From Apium graveolens (Eukaryota > Streptophyta > Magnoliopsida > Apiales > Apiaceae), in NCBI RefSeq assembly GCF_009905375.1, contig NC_133652.1, forward strand, positions 15,364,850 to 15,428,849: a DNA stretch of 64,000 nt. Direction: 5' to 3'. Positions 38,525 through 48,898 of the stretch are shown piece after piece. A program made the translations under genes and the position numbers. Position 1 is the stretch's first letter. Every line of letters starts with the position of its first letter. The notes under the pieces are model-generated. The model was not told the DNA's origin, searched no databases, and saw only the letters and a list, made by a program, of their open reading frames with translations.

Positions 38525-39880
38525 TAATGGAATCAGGAACATGCCACAGACCTCATCCTATTATACTTGCAGGTTGGAGATGCAGTAAGAACAAGTCTCT
38601 TGTCTAAAGCACGGAGGCGTCCAAGAATACTTGCAGGTTAGATTTTGATAATATCCATGTGAAATGCTTTCTAAGACGTTTTCTGCTAGAGATCAACTCA
38701 CGTATTGCATGTTGCAATAACCATCAGTAGTATTCTTTAGCTTACACACCGCATTTTGAAGTTCAATCATCTTTATCTATGTCTGGAAATGGTTTTGATG
38801 GATTAAAAACATATGAATTAATGGTGTTAGGAAAGTGAAGCAACCAATGGTGTTAGGAAAGTGAAGGTTGTTTAAAGCAAAAATTGCCTACACAGTACCC
38901 TCTCATTTGCTGTGAAAGTGGAATCACTCATTCTAGGCTATTAACTCTGTACTGAATCTACCCCTCGAATTCGGGGGCTTTTGTAATGTGATTAGTGTCA
39001 AACTTGTAAATGTCCTAATTAGTGCTGACATGACATTTGGGACTCAAACTGGATGAAATGGATTTGGAACATTGCAGTTGGGCTTCACATGGGCTGGGTT
39101 GGGTTAGTTTAGCGATTTTAACAACCCCACCCATTTAAAACGGGTTATAAAAATATCAACCCGTTAAACTCAAAAAAATTATACAACCCAATCCTATTAA
39201 TTATGTGATGGGTTGAGTTAATTTGGTTAATCTAATCAGCATAACAAACACCAGCCAACCTAATTTAATGAAATTATCATGTATTTGCAGTGGTAAAATG
39301 ATAAGGCGTTGTTATTTAATTGTTTTCGGAAATAAAACTATCAATAAGAAACAGGAAGAAAGGACTGGTATTATTTAAAAATCCTGCTTATTACAACTGA
39401 TCATCAATTATCTTCCAAATGGATGATTTTAGGTTAATTAAGAATTATTTTAATTACAAAAGGGAAAAATGGGACTCCCCTAGTACATCCTAAGAACGAA
39501 TCAAGAACTGTCTGTGATCAGTAGATCTAATAACACAAACAGATAGCTGGACTGCAAAGGAAACCAGTACTAAAATGGTTTGGGTGTATATAGTAGAACC
39601 GGGTTATGTTGGGTTAAGATTTTATTTATCAAAACTTTGACCCAACTCATAATAAACGGTCCAACTAAAAAAAACCTAATTAACCCACGATCCCGAATGG
39701 GTCGTTTTGGTCGGCCAAATTAAGGATTGGGTTGGTTCGATTTGGACGGGTTGGACAACCCATGAGCAGCCCTGCATTGCAGTGGGAGTGGGATTGAACA
39801 CTTGGGATGCCAATTCCAATATAACAATGATCTTGATGCGTTGATGATTCATTGACAGTGGAGAAATCAACTTTGTAAAG
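38525..39880 (+). pseudogene. Decayed tandem copy of the F-box gene, split by hAT C
   Basis: Pieces align with exon 1 of the gene at 35104: GATGCAGTAAGAACAAG with a following TCTAAAGCACGGAG (38581-38617); TTCGGGGGCTTTTGTAATGTGATTAG to CATTTGGGACTCAAAC (38966-39049); and TTGAACACTTGGGATGCC (from 39793). Many frame breaks and a missing start mean no protein. The last two pieces are separated by hAT C at 39078-39774; excising it and one target copy restores contiguous similarity. Confidence 0.8.
39078..39774. mobile_element. Non-autonomous hAT element C (697 bp)
   Basis: Exact 8-bp target duplication CATTGCAG (39070-39077 and 39775-39782). Imperfect terminal inverted repeats of about 16 bp (TTGGGCTTCACATGGG left, CAGGGCTGCTCATGGG as complement of the right). 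Subterminal zones are full of GGGTT/AACCC; the middle is non-coding. Confidence 0.85.
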
Positions 39881-39945
39881 TAACTCTGTCTTTAACCCAT
39901 CTTTATACAACCTACTCCACACAAGCACCAATTTATACAAGGGGG

Positions 39946-39977
39946 CCGGTCTACAACAAACGTTTGTTGTAGACCGG
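39946..39977. repeat. Perfect 32-bp palindrome at the MULE left end
   Basis: The 16-base half CCGGTCTACAACAAAC is followed at once by its exact reverse complement, beginning 5 bp inside the element. The right end has a single AACAGTTGCTACAGATTGG version, and no such palindrome there. Could fold as a hairpin or act as a dimeric binding site (inference). Confidence 0.9.
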
Positions 39978-40046
39978 TATACAACAAACAGTTTCTCCAC
40001 CGTTGGATGGTGGATCTAACGGTTGGTAATTAAAACAGCACCAAAG

Positions 40047-40126
40047 GGACCGCGAAAATTTTCAGCGGTCCGTGGTAATTACCAAAATACCCCTCCGCAC
40101 GGACCGCGGAAATTTTCAGCGGTTGG
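40047..40126. promoter_or_regulatory. Left pair of CCGCGG near-palindrome boxes
   Basis: Two boxes at 40047-40072 and 40101-40126. The first is GGACCGC / GAAAATTTTCA / GCGGTCC; the second begins GGACCGCGG and ends GCGGTTGG. The ideal core would be CCGCGGAAAATTTTCCGCGG. The left pair is in the opposite orientation to the central and right pairs. Confidence 0.85.
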
Positions 40127-40335
40127 TAGCGTTTTTTGTTTACCTAGTTCTTGACAAACACAGTCTCTCTCAAACTTATATACATAAACACAGCCGCAAC
40201 CTGCAAACACAAACACAAACACACAGCCAGCAGACCCAGCACAAGCAACAATCACAGCAACCCAACCTTAAATCATTCTCCTTTTCCGTTATTAAGGTAT
40301 ATAATCGATTCATTTATGTTCTTTACAGTTTTATT

Positions 40336-41198
40336 GATATAAACTTATGTTTTTCTTTTGTTGTAGATCTTATTTTGTGTATGTAATTCAAAATTTTAGA
40401 GTTAAATAATGTATGAATTAATATATGAATCGTACATTAAATTCAAATTTTTAGAATTTCTAGGGTTCATAATTTGGACATGATTCAATACGATTTTTAG
40501 GATAAATTAGTGTTAATTTAGAATTAATTTAGTGTATTAAATTCGAATTTTTAATGTTAATTCGAATTTACAATTTCCATTCGAAATTTTAATAATCAAA
40601 TTTATTATTTTAAATCGAATTTACAATTTTAATTCGAAATTTTAATATCCTTGTGGAATTAAAATTAGTGTTAATTTAGAATTAATTTAGTGTATTAAAT
40701 TTGAATTTTTAATTTTAATTCGAATATTAGTGTTAATTCGAATATTTTGGAATAAATTTAGGATATTTTGGAATAAATTTGGAATAAATTTAGGATAAAT
40801 TCGTGACAATTTATGAATAAATTTAGAATTATTCGTGATATTTTAGTGCTAAATAGTAAAATCCATTTTTTAGGATAATATTTAGGATAATGCGAATTAT
40901 TAAACCTTATTTTATTTATAAATCGAATTTTAGTGTTACAATACAATTTTAGTGATAATTCGAATATGTAGGGTTAAACTTATGTTTTTAGGATATAAAC
41001 TTATATTTTTCTTTTGTTGTAAATCTTATTTTGTGTATGTAATTCAAAATTTTAGGGTTAAATAATGTATGAATTAACATATGAATCGTAATATGATTAA
41101 ATTCGAATTTTTAGAATTTGTAGGGTTCATAATTTGGAATTGATTTAATTCGATTTTTAGGATAAATTAGTGTTAATTTAGAATTAATTTAGTGTATG
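40336..41198. repeat. Direct duplication in the MULE left arm
   Basis: About 205 bp starting ATATAAACTTATRTTTTTC at 40336 recurs from 40993, ending near AATTTAGTGTAT. Between and around them AATTCGAATTT-type motifs recur many times. This AT-rich tract is the leader of the PMD-Ulp1 gene; TTTTGTTGTAGAT could be a splice acceptor in the first copy. Confidence 0.75.
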
Positions 41199-41294
41199 TA
41201 AAATTGAATTAACGTAATATGATTGTTTTTATTGTGTACGTTGTGGTGTTTTTATTGTGGTGATTGATGAATTTTGTTGGCAATATTTTCAGGT

Positions 41295-44217
41295 ATGGAT
41301 AATTTTGATGATTTCGAGAATATGTTGCCGGGTCCTAACGCACATAATATTATTTGGGACAATCGGTATCACGTCAGTGAGGATGTTTGGGATGGTGCAG
41401 GGAGAGATGAGTTGTAGAGCTATTCGGGGAACAAGTCATTGCACTTGTGGAAGTTAAGAAGACCACAACGGGAATTGCTACACATGCTTGGGTTTGGGAT
41501 TTTTGCAGACCCTGCTGTTGTCTTGGCTACTGACACTCGGTTGATATCTGCTTTGGTGGAGCGTTGGAGACCTGAGACCAACACTTTTTTCACGAGGCAG
41601 GGCGAGATGACTGTTACATTGGAGGATGTGGGGTTTATTTTAGGGGTGCCAGTTCAGGGGGATGCGCTGACTTGTGGGGTGATAGAGAACAAGGCGGCGT
41701 ATTTTGCTAATAATTGGTTTGAGCCTTTGACCGAGGAGGAGGTGAAGGAGGCTTTGTATCGGAATAACATCAAGCTGGGGTGGTTGTTTGAGAGATATGG
41801 TGCACAGAAGCCTGAGAAGAACAATATGAGGGCCACGGTTGTACATACCAAGGCATATCTGCTATTCATTATGGGTTGTATCCTCTTCCCCAGCATCAAC
41901 CGCTCTTTTGTTCATGTTCGGTATATGCACCCGTTGATTAATATGCGGGAGATTCCTTATTATGCTTGGGGTGCAGCTGTGTTAGCTCATATATACCGGG
42001 TTTTGGAGATTGCTGCAAGGAAGGGCAGCAAGAGCATTGCTTGTTGTGTCTGGGTGTTACAGGTTTGGTCTTACGAGAGATTTCCTCGTATTGGCGTGCC
42101 TTTACGATCTCCCGGTCAGGAGGATTATCCGGTTGCTGAGGGATGGGCATATGCTAGTGATACTCATGTCGGGGTTTCGAAGAAGCGCAGGATGTCAGGC
42201 CCTCACCACAGCTTACCGTTCTATAGGGGTGAGTTTGATGGTGTTGCTGGTGATGAGGTGGTCTGGAGGCCGTATGCTAGGTTCGAGGATGTTATGGACA
42301 GCGAGATGATACAGGCACAGTTAGCTGGGTGCGGTCGAGTTCCCCTTGTATGTTACGACGTGGTCGAGTGGCAGCATCCGGACAGGGTGTCGAGACAGTT
42401 TGGTGCTAGTCCCCAGATTCCACGGGCACCGGTGAACATGGTTGGTTACAGGGGGGCTAAGGATGCCACGTTTGCATGGGAGGATTGGCTGGTGCAGTGG
42501 TTTATTGATATTGGCAAATGGGCCAGGTTCTGTTCAGATTTGGATGGCCTTGTTGATGACTCGGTAGACATAGCTTCGGAGGCTGATTACATGGCGTGGT
42601 ATGCTGATATATCTCGTATGCGCATAGGGAAGCCCGATCCACAGCCTCAGCAGCAGTACAAGACGAGGGAGTTGTATGATAGCCTCGAGGGCTATGAAGT
42701 TGTAAGTGTTTTACAAATATGTATATTTCATATTACACACCCACACAATACAAAATTTGCATTCACATGTATTTCATCTTGATGATATGATATTCTTGTG
42801 GAATTAATGAAAAAATGTTTGCTTGTTTTTGTTTGTAGATGGTTGTCGGGCTTAATATGTTGAAACAGCTGGACGCTAGGGTTCCTCCTGAGTTTGTGGA
42901 GGAGTTTGGGAGGATTTCTGCTACCTTCCTCACACCATTCTCTCGGTTGATGAAGAAGATCAAAGGACCCGCCTACAGACCTCCAACATTTCAGAACATA
43001 AAACCAGATTTCATTGCACCTTTGGCTGACGACTTTGACATTCCAGCCATTCCTGCCCAGGATGTCGTTGACATGACACAGCCATCCCAACATGTGTCTC
43101 AGCCACCCCAGGCTATTGCCTCATCTAGTAGGCCCGCGAAGCTTGCATCCCGCAGGATGAAAGAGGAGAAGTGGAGTATCACTAAGAGTCTCAGCATGAC
43201 AAAGAAGAATGCTATATATTCAGATTAGGGATGGGGCTTTGGGATGGCGCCGAGGAATCCCGGTGGTCTTAGTGTTCAGGACTATCACGTCCATGCATCA
43301 GCTATGCAGAGTCTGGCTCCAGGAACATGGGTTGATGACAGGATCATATACACTTATATGGTATTGTTCGTTGTCTAATATATTTTAGTTTTTGCATTTA
43401 TTTTACTTGTTGCATTAATTTTACTTGTTGCATTTATTTTACTTGTTGCATTCATATATATACTTGCAGGGATTGCTAAGGACTCGGGAGGAGGAGATTC
43501 ACACTGGAGGTATATGGGAGAGGAAACCCGTCTATTATTTCATGGATCCCTACTTCATGGTTCTTGGGAAAGGACATGTGAAGAAAATTAGAAAAGCATC
43601 GAGGGTCGGTGGAGATACATTACAGAGGGCATGGAATAAAGCATTACGTAGCTTTACCGGGTTTTCCAGTGCTACTGTTGGTCCTTCCGTTCTCGAGGCG
43701 GACTACATATTCATCCCATGTTGTGTCGGAGATGTGCATTGGGTTTTGTTCATGTTCGGTACTAGACGATTTGAAGGTCTTATCATAGATTCAATGAATG
43801 ACGAGCCGGATTATCGTGAGGATATACGAGTGGTGGTATGTTCCTCTACTATTACTGTCTTCTATATAGTCCTTACCAATTGTATATTATATTCATTCTC
43901 GGATCATAATTTCATTGCAGTCATGGTTGTTGCCGAGGCTATTGCATATGGTACACCCAGTCGAGGGGCTTGACCCTACTTCAGCCGAGGTCCTAGCTCT
44001 ACCGTCTAGGCCAAAGCAACGAAACTCTAATGATTGTGGTGTTTATGTGATGAAGTACATGGACTACTTCACACAAGGATATGACTTAGCTGAGGTACCA
44101 AATTGGTCGCAGGAGGAGGTGGATACCTTTAGGTATCGGATAGCCAGGGAGCTTCAGTTAGGGAAGGCAAGGGGGATTCTCGGGATTCGTATGCGTAGGC
44201 GTCACGAGGCTTCGTAG
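41295..44217 (+). pseudogene. Plant mobile domain - Ulp1 protease fusion gene, two in-frame TAGs
   Basis: Exons 41295-42701, 42839-43360, 43470-43835 and 43921-44217, all phase 0 with GT-AG introns, give an 863-codon frame. Residues about 60-300 form a plant mobile domain (ISALVERWRPETNTFF, TVTLEDVGFILGVPV, YYAWGAAVLAHIYR, VLQVWSYERFPRIGVPLR). A Pro/Ser-rich linker follows. Exons 3-4 are a C48 Ulp1-type peptidase with His733 (GDVHWVLF), Asp750 (IIDSM), Gln798 and Cys804 (NSNDCGVYVMKYM), so the catalytic set is complete. Ulp1 enzymes cleave SUMO-like proteins; PMD proteins act in gene silencing. TAG at 41415 (codon 41) and at 43226 (codon 599) interrupt an otherwise open frame. Either they are decay, or shorter products start after codon 41. 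Confidence 0.85.
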
Positions 44218-44242
44218 TTGAATTTCATAGTGTTTTAGTTTG

Positions 44243-44358
44243 TCGGATTATGTAGTTGGATTGCATTTCATTTTAGGTTGTCGGATTATGTAGTTGGATT
44301 TCATTTGATTTTAGGTTGTTGAATTATGTAGTTGGATTTCATTTTATGTTGTCGGGTT
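44243..44358. repeat. Three 38-39-bp tandem units after PMD-Ulp1
   Basis: GGATTATGTAGTTGGATT recurs at 44245, 44283 and 44322 (GAATT variant), starting about 25 bp after the stop codon. From 44360 to 44580 a G/T-rich low-complexity tract of GGTGGAATTTGGTGGATTTT type follows. Both probably lie in the 3' UTR. Confidence 0.75.
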
Positions 44359-44617
44359 TTATTTGGTTTATTTGGTTTGTTTGGTTTGACGTTGTTTAAT
44401 TTTGTTGGTTTTTTGTTATTTTTGAGCATTTTGGGTTGTTGTGGATTTTGGTGGAATTTGGTAGATTTTGGTGGAATTTGGTGGATTTTGGTGTTGTAGG
44501 TGTTGGGATTTTGGTGGAATTTGGTTGTAGATTTGGTTGTGAATTTGGTTGTGAATTTTGGTTGTGAATTTCCTGGCTGCTCTGTTTTCAATCTGCAAAA
44601 AAAATAATTTAATGGCC

Positions 44618-44679
44618 CCAACCACGGAAAATTTCCGCGGTCCGTCTACAGCCCAACCGCGGAAAATTTCCGCGGTCCA
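44618..44679. promoter_or_regulatory. Central pair of CCGCGG near-palindrome boxes
   Basis: Two boxes at 44618-44644 and 44653-44679, each starting CCAACC(A/G)CGGAAAA and ending TTTCCGCGGTCC. They lie between the stop of the PMD-Ulp1 gene and the 3' ends of the minus-strand genes, where no terminus is expected. Confidence 0.85.
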
Positions 44680-45161
44680 TCAGTTTTGTTTTTTGCACCT
44701 GAAAACAGAGCAAAATACAGGGGAAACAGAGTATGTGCAAATTAATCTTCTGTTGAAATTGCTTAATTTTTGGAAGTTAGTCCTAAACTAACTTCCACTA
44801 ATCCAAACTAATTTCAAAAGTCTTAAAATATGGTAATGAGTGATTTTCAAAAAAAAAATTATTTTTTTTCATTTTTTACGATAAATTGAAAATTCCTTAA
44901 AAAAGTCAACGAAAGTCAACGCTTGTCCAAATATTGAAAAAAACTTTTCAATACATTTCATAACAATTTGTAATGTATAGTTCGACTTGTAAACTTTACT
45001 TTTCAATCTCAAATTTTTAGGTACACTTTCAATCTCAAATTTCATACTTTAATTCATAGAAGATTCATATAAATTCATATAAAATTCAATGAAAATACAT
45101 AGATTCGAATGAAAATTAGACGATCAATACAATCCACTAAATTTTATGAAATATATTGGTC
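44680..45161. other. MULE convergent spacer, no gene
   Basis: AT-rich DNA between the central boxes and the small minus-strand gene. Nothing else was seen. Confidence 0.5.
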
Positions 45162-45944
45162 CTAACCAAAAATACCTAGTATATTAGAAAGACCACCGGA
45201 TAACCGGTGTTGAGCAACTCCTTGCGTAGTATCCACGAAGCATGCAATATGGTAGAGAACAAGTACACAACCATCACGGATATGGCCTTCCGTAAGTTTC
45301 CAAGGGTAAGGGTTGGAGTCGTTCCAAATGGTAACCGGAATCGTATTTGAGCCATCGTAGAGACGAAATCTTGCAAAACATGTCCCGCGTTCCCTCTCCG
45401 TCCCTCCCGTTAGGTGTGAAACCCAACCCTTCACATATTCGATGCGTATTTGGTCCATATTACAACCCTCACGAGGCCTCAAGTTTACAATATCGGCAAT
45501 CCGATCACATTTAACAAGCTTACCGCCATTCCATCCGGATTTTTTCCATTTTCCATCGGGCGTGTTGTTGCCCAAATTCAAGATCGGAAGGAAGTACGGA
45601 TCCGGATGAGAGTTCACCAATCTCCACGGTTCAGTACCCTCCATCCAATTGCATGCCTCGATCCAATTTTTGGCCCTATAAGCCTCCTCATCGGGTGGGT
45701 ACAAGTCCGTTTCCTCTTCCTCCACATGGGGCGGCTCGTCATTGTCCACAAGGGGCATCAACTCGGCACATGCATCTTCCATCTCACTAAAGGTTGGTGA
45801 GACCACATCTTCCTCGTCATTGTCCTCATACCACGAGTCGCTTGGTAGGGAGTCCGAGAATGTGTTGCTAACGTGGGAAACCGAATCACAACTATGATCG
45901 GAGTTGTTCTCACCACTATACTCGCTAGTCATATTACCTATCAC
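45162..45944 (-). CDS. MULE accessory protein, acidic N-term, possible OB-like C-term
   Basis: Intact 260-codon frame (or 256 codons from the ATG at 45932, just after an acceptor-like GATAG). The first 90 residues are strongly acidic and Ser-rich (YEDNDEEDVVSP, VEEEETDLYPPDEE). The C-terminal half has a WKKSGWNGGKLVKCDRIAD segment and then VKGWVSHLTGG...FRLYDGSNTIPVTIWNDSN, which resembles beta strands of a single-stranded-DNA-binding OB fold such as in RPA1. That likeness is an impression only; I recognise no family with confidence. It is the only fully open gene in the MULE and lies 134 bp beyond the transposase stop on the same strand. Confidence 0.6.
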   Translation of the reverse strand: MIGNMTSEYSGENNSDHSCDSVSHVSNTFSDSLPSDSWYEDNDEEDVVSPTFSEMEDACAELMPLVDNDEPPHVEEEETDLYPPDEEAYRAKNWIEACNWMEGTEPWRLVNSHPDPYFLPILNLGNNTPDGKWKKSGWNGGKLVKCDRIADIVNLRPREGCNMDQIRIEYVKGWVSHLTGGTERERGTCFARFRLYDGSNTIPVTIWNDSNPYPWKLTEGHIRDGCVLVLYHIACFVDTTQGVAQHRLSGGLSNILGIFG

Positions 45945-46078
45945 AATAAAACATAATTATATGACAATAATTGGCAATTATATGACAATAAAACATAACA
46001 AAAAAGAAAGCAATGTTAAACACTTAAAATTGAAATCCATTTAAAGATTACAACATTCGGTTACAAAATGGTACACCA

Positions 46079-48560
46079 CTAATTATATTGCGATTCTTGA
46101 ACATTTTTAAGATCTTCTAGTCTACTAGCACACTTCCTTTTATCATGGCCTTCCATTTGACAATAAGTGCACCTTCTTGGCGGCTTCTCCTTTTTACCAA
46201 TCGATTCTATTGGACTTTTGAAACGAACGTCCTTCTTCCTCCCTTTAGTTTGGGACATAATAGGGTCAAGAATTGTTTCTTCATGAGCACTTGCATTTGG
46301 AGCTTGCGAATTGCTTTCGTAAGATTTAATTCCATCAACGCTCATTTTTTCGAGAATTGGTATTTCTCGATTCATCACTCTAACGGCATAATCATACCGT
46401 TCCTTGGATGCAATGCTACTTTGACAAAACATTGTCATGCTATTAAATCGATCGGTTGAGGTCATCTCATGACTTTGTCCAACATCCAAATTCTAAGGCA
46501 ACACACCATCAACTCTATTGGCATGCATTGTCCACCTCCGGTTTATGTAATACGGGGGAATTTCCGAAACCCGTTTCTTAGTGAAGACCGCCAATAGGTG
46601 TCTACAAGGTAGCCCCGAATGTTCAAGCATTCTACACGTACACATTCCTAAAGAGCTTGTTTTCTCGAATGCCACAAAATAAACATTTCTTCTCGTAGGC
46701 TCGGACATGGGCCTATAACAACTATAGTACGTATAAACATCCCCCATTCTCTCCCCTTCTTCACTAGCTTGTCGGTCTTTTTCAACAAAGTATTTTGAAG
46801 AGTCGACCAATTCATCTTGAAATCTTCTAAACATTTCCTTAGTGTAGATACAAGAAGCATGATACTCCAATGTGGTATGCAATTTCATAGGACGTTTTAG
46901 ATTAATGGTGACATAATCTTCTTCCTTCTCCCTCATGAATTGCCTTGCCAATGCTTTTTGGGCATTTTCAATGAATTCCTTCAAACCCGTTGCCGAACTC
47001 ACATACTTATCAAAGAAAGAATTCATCCCCTCACTCCTCGATGTACTATTTTGAAACGCCGAAAATTTGTTTCTAGTATATGTAGGAATCCACTTGTGCT
47101 TCAACTCATATAACCCCTTTAACCATTTATGATCTTGCAAGTGATACTTTTCCACAAACGACGCCCATCTAGCTTCAAAAACACATTCGGTGAGAGATTT
47201 ATAAATGCAATTGTTGAAGTCCGTCTTGAATTCCGGAAAAGCCGAATAATAATGAGCTAATTTCTCCGGGAATTTTTGACTAATGTGCCAAGAACACAAT
47301 AAATGGGTAGTATTCGGGAGTACAACCGCAATAGCGCTTGCCATGGCTTGATCTTGATCCGTGATTATAGTCAATGGAGGATTATTCCCCACACCTTCAA
47401 GCCAAGTACGAAGAATCCACTCAAAAGTCGACGCGTGTTCATCCCGCATCAATGCAAACCCGAAAATTACCGATTGATAATGATGATTGACTCCGGTAAA
47501 TGGGACAAATGGCATTGCATACCTATTTGTCCGATAAGTGGTATCAAAAGCCATAACATCGCCAAAATTTTGGTAAGCCATTATACATCTCGGATCAATC
47601 CGTACTAGACACTTCAAGCGATTCTCTTCATCGACTTCGGTCCTAATAAAATATTTAGAACCACTTTCTTCATTCAACCTATGCAACAAGTCCAACCCCG
47701 CTTGGGCGTCACTAATCTCAAACCTTTTCATCCTCTCGTCTCTTAACACATTCCTAACATGTTAAACATTGAAACCAACTTTGTCATTACCTCCATGAAT
47801 GTTACCAATCACATTCATCACTTGACAATTACGAACCCCCGAACCATAAAGCGTTTTTATCAAACTACGGGTCGCGGTGTTGACATGTCTTTCTCGTTGT
47901 ACCAAATTCATCTTACTAGGGGAAACAAGACCGTGGTTGTGTACCAATTCAAGGCTAGTTACCTCCCAGTGACGTTTTTTCTTTTGATAATTGACATACA
48001 TCCTCACCTTGCACTCGCTTTTAGGAAGAACCTCTCTACGCCGTTTATTTTGACTACTCTTGGCGACGACACTTTTTCCATAAAGCCTACAAACATATAA
48101 ACGACCATATATCTCGTTGTCTTTATTACGATGGCTAGCTTGAATTTTAATCGCAAATCCATTTCGTAAAGCATAAGCCCTAAAAAAATGACCGGCCTCA
48201 TCTACACTTTGAAAATTTTGATTCAAATATGGAACTCCCCCCCCCCCCATCAACATTTTCATACAAATTTGCATCCTCTACATTATCAATTTCATCCTCA
48301 CCCTCAACATTATCACTATCATTTTTGACCTCATTTTCAACCTCATTTCCATCACTTTCATCTTCAACATCAACCAAATCGTCATCTAAATTAATAAATT
48401 GCTCATTTCTATCTACAAAATCATCATCTTCAACATATACAGGGGTTTTAGGTTCTTCACTACTATTTAAACTATCAAGATGTAAACTACAATCAATAAC
48501 CTCTTTTTTTTCATTTTGACGTTTATGACGAAACATGCGAGCAAATAATTTATCCGCCAT
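46079..48560 (-). pseudogene. FAR1/MuDR-type MULE transposase, inactivated
   Basis: Starts at the ATG of 48560 (MADKLFARMFRHKRQNEKK), with an acidic stretch to about 48250. Next comes a FAR1-type DNA-binding domain (FFRAYALRNGFAIKIQ, CKVRMYVNY, LVHNHGL), then the MULE DDE domain (DVMAFDTTYRTNRYAMPF, IITDQDQAMASAI, LLCSWHISQKF, TSRSEGMNSFF). It ends with a SWIM finger (CTCRMLEHSGLPCRHLLAV) and a CCHC knuckle (CTYCQMEGHDKRKC). Three breaks: a 12-G run (48238-48249) that puts the N-terminus out of frame, TAA at 47762-47764, and TAG at 46493-46495. The frame is otherwise clean. It would bind and cut the element ends. Confidence 0.88.
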
Positions 48561-48735
48561 GAAAATGAGAAATTTAAGACAAGAAATATACCTTGAATTG
48601 ACAAAACAACTTGAAGTTCTTGATGAAAATCGCCTAAAATGTAAACTTGGAGAGAGTAGAATTTTTCTACAAAATTTTGGTGTTTTTGTGGTGAAATGAG
48701 GTGTTGTTGGGATGTTGGGGATAAGGGGACAGCAC

Positions 48736-48796
48736 CCAACCGCGAAAATTTTCCGCGGTCCGTCCAGACCAACCGCTGAAACTTTCCGCGGTTCGG
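48736..48796. promoter_or_regulatory. Right pair of CCGCGG near-palindrome boxes
   Basis: Boxes at 48736-48762 and 48769-48796, starting CCAACCGC and ending GCGGT(T/C)CG, about 100 bp from the right end and in the region upstream of the transposase. Same orientation as the central pair. Confidence 0.85.
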
Positions 48797-48898
48797 GTAC
48801 CATCTCACCCGTTCATCCCCCATCCAACGGCCCTTAAACTGTTTGTTAACAACCTAATATTAGCAAACAGTTGCTACAGATTGGTCCTCTTTATACAA

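Larger units (their letters stand above)
39941..48889. mobile_element. Mutator-like element with PMD-Ulp1 gene (8.95 kb)
   Basis: Exact 9-bp target duplication TTTATACAA (39932-39940 and 48890-48898), the Mutator hallmark. The ends are weakly inverted: GGGGGCCGGTCTACAACAAAC left, GAGGACCAATCTGTAGCAAC as complement of the right. Cargo: a PMD-Ulp1 fusion on the plus strand (41295-44217), then convergent minus-strand genes for a small acidic protein (45162-45944) and a FAR1/MuDR-type transposase (46079-48560). Three pairs of a GC-rich near-palindrome mark the left end, the convergent centre and the right end. Ulp1-carrying MULEs (Kaonashi group) and MULE-borne PMD genes are known; the fused arrangement in one complete element deserves attention. 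Confidence 0.9.

Noticed and set aside
48229..48519. Plus-strand Ser/Thr-rich 96-codon frame
   Set aside because: Antisense of the acidic transposase N-terminus.
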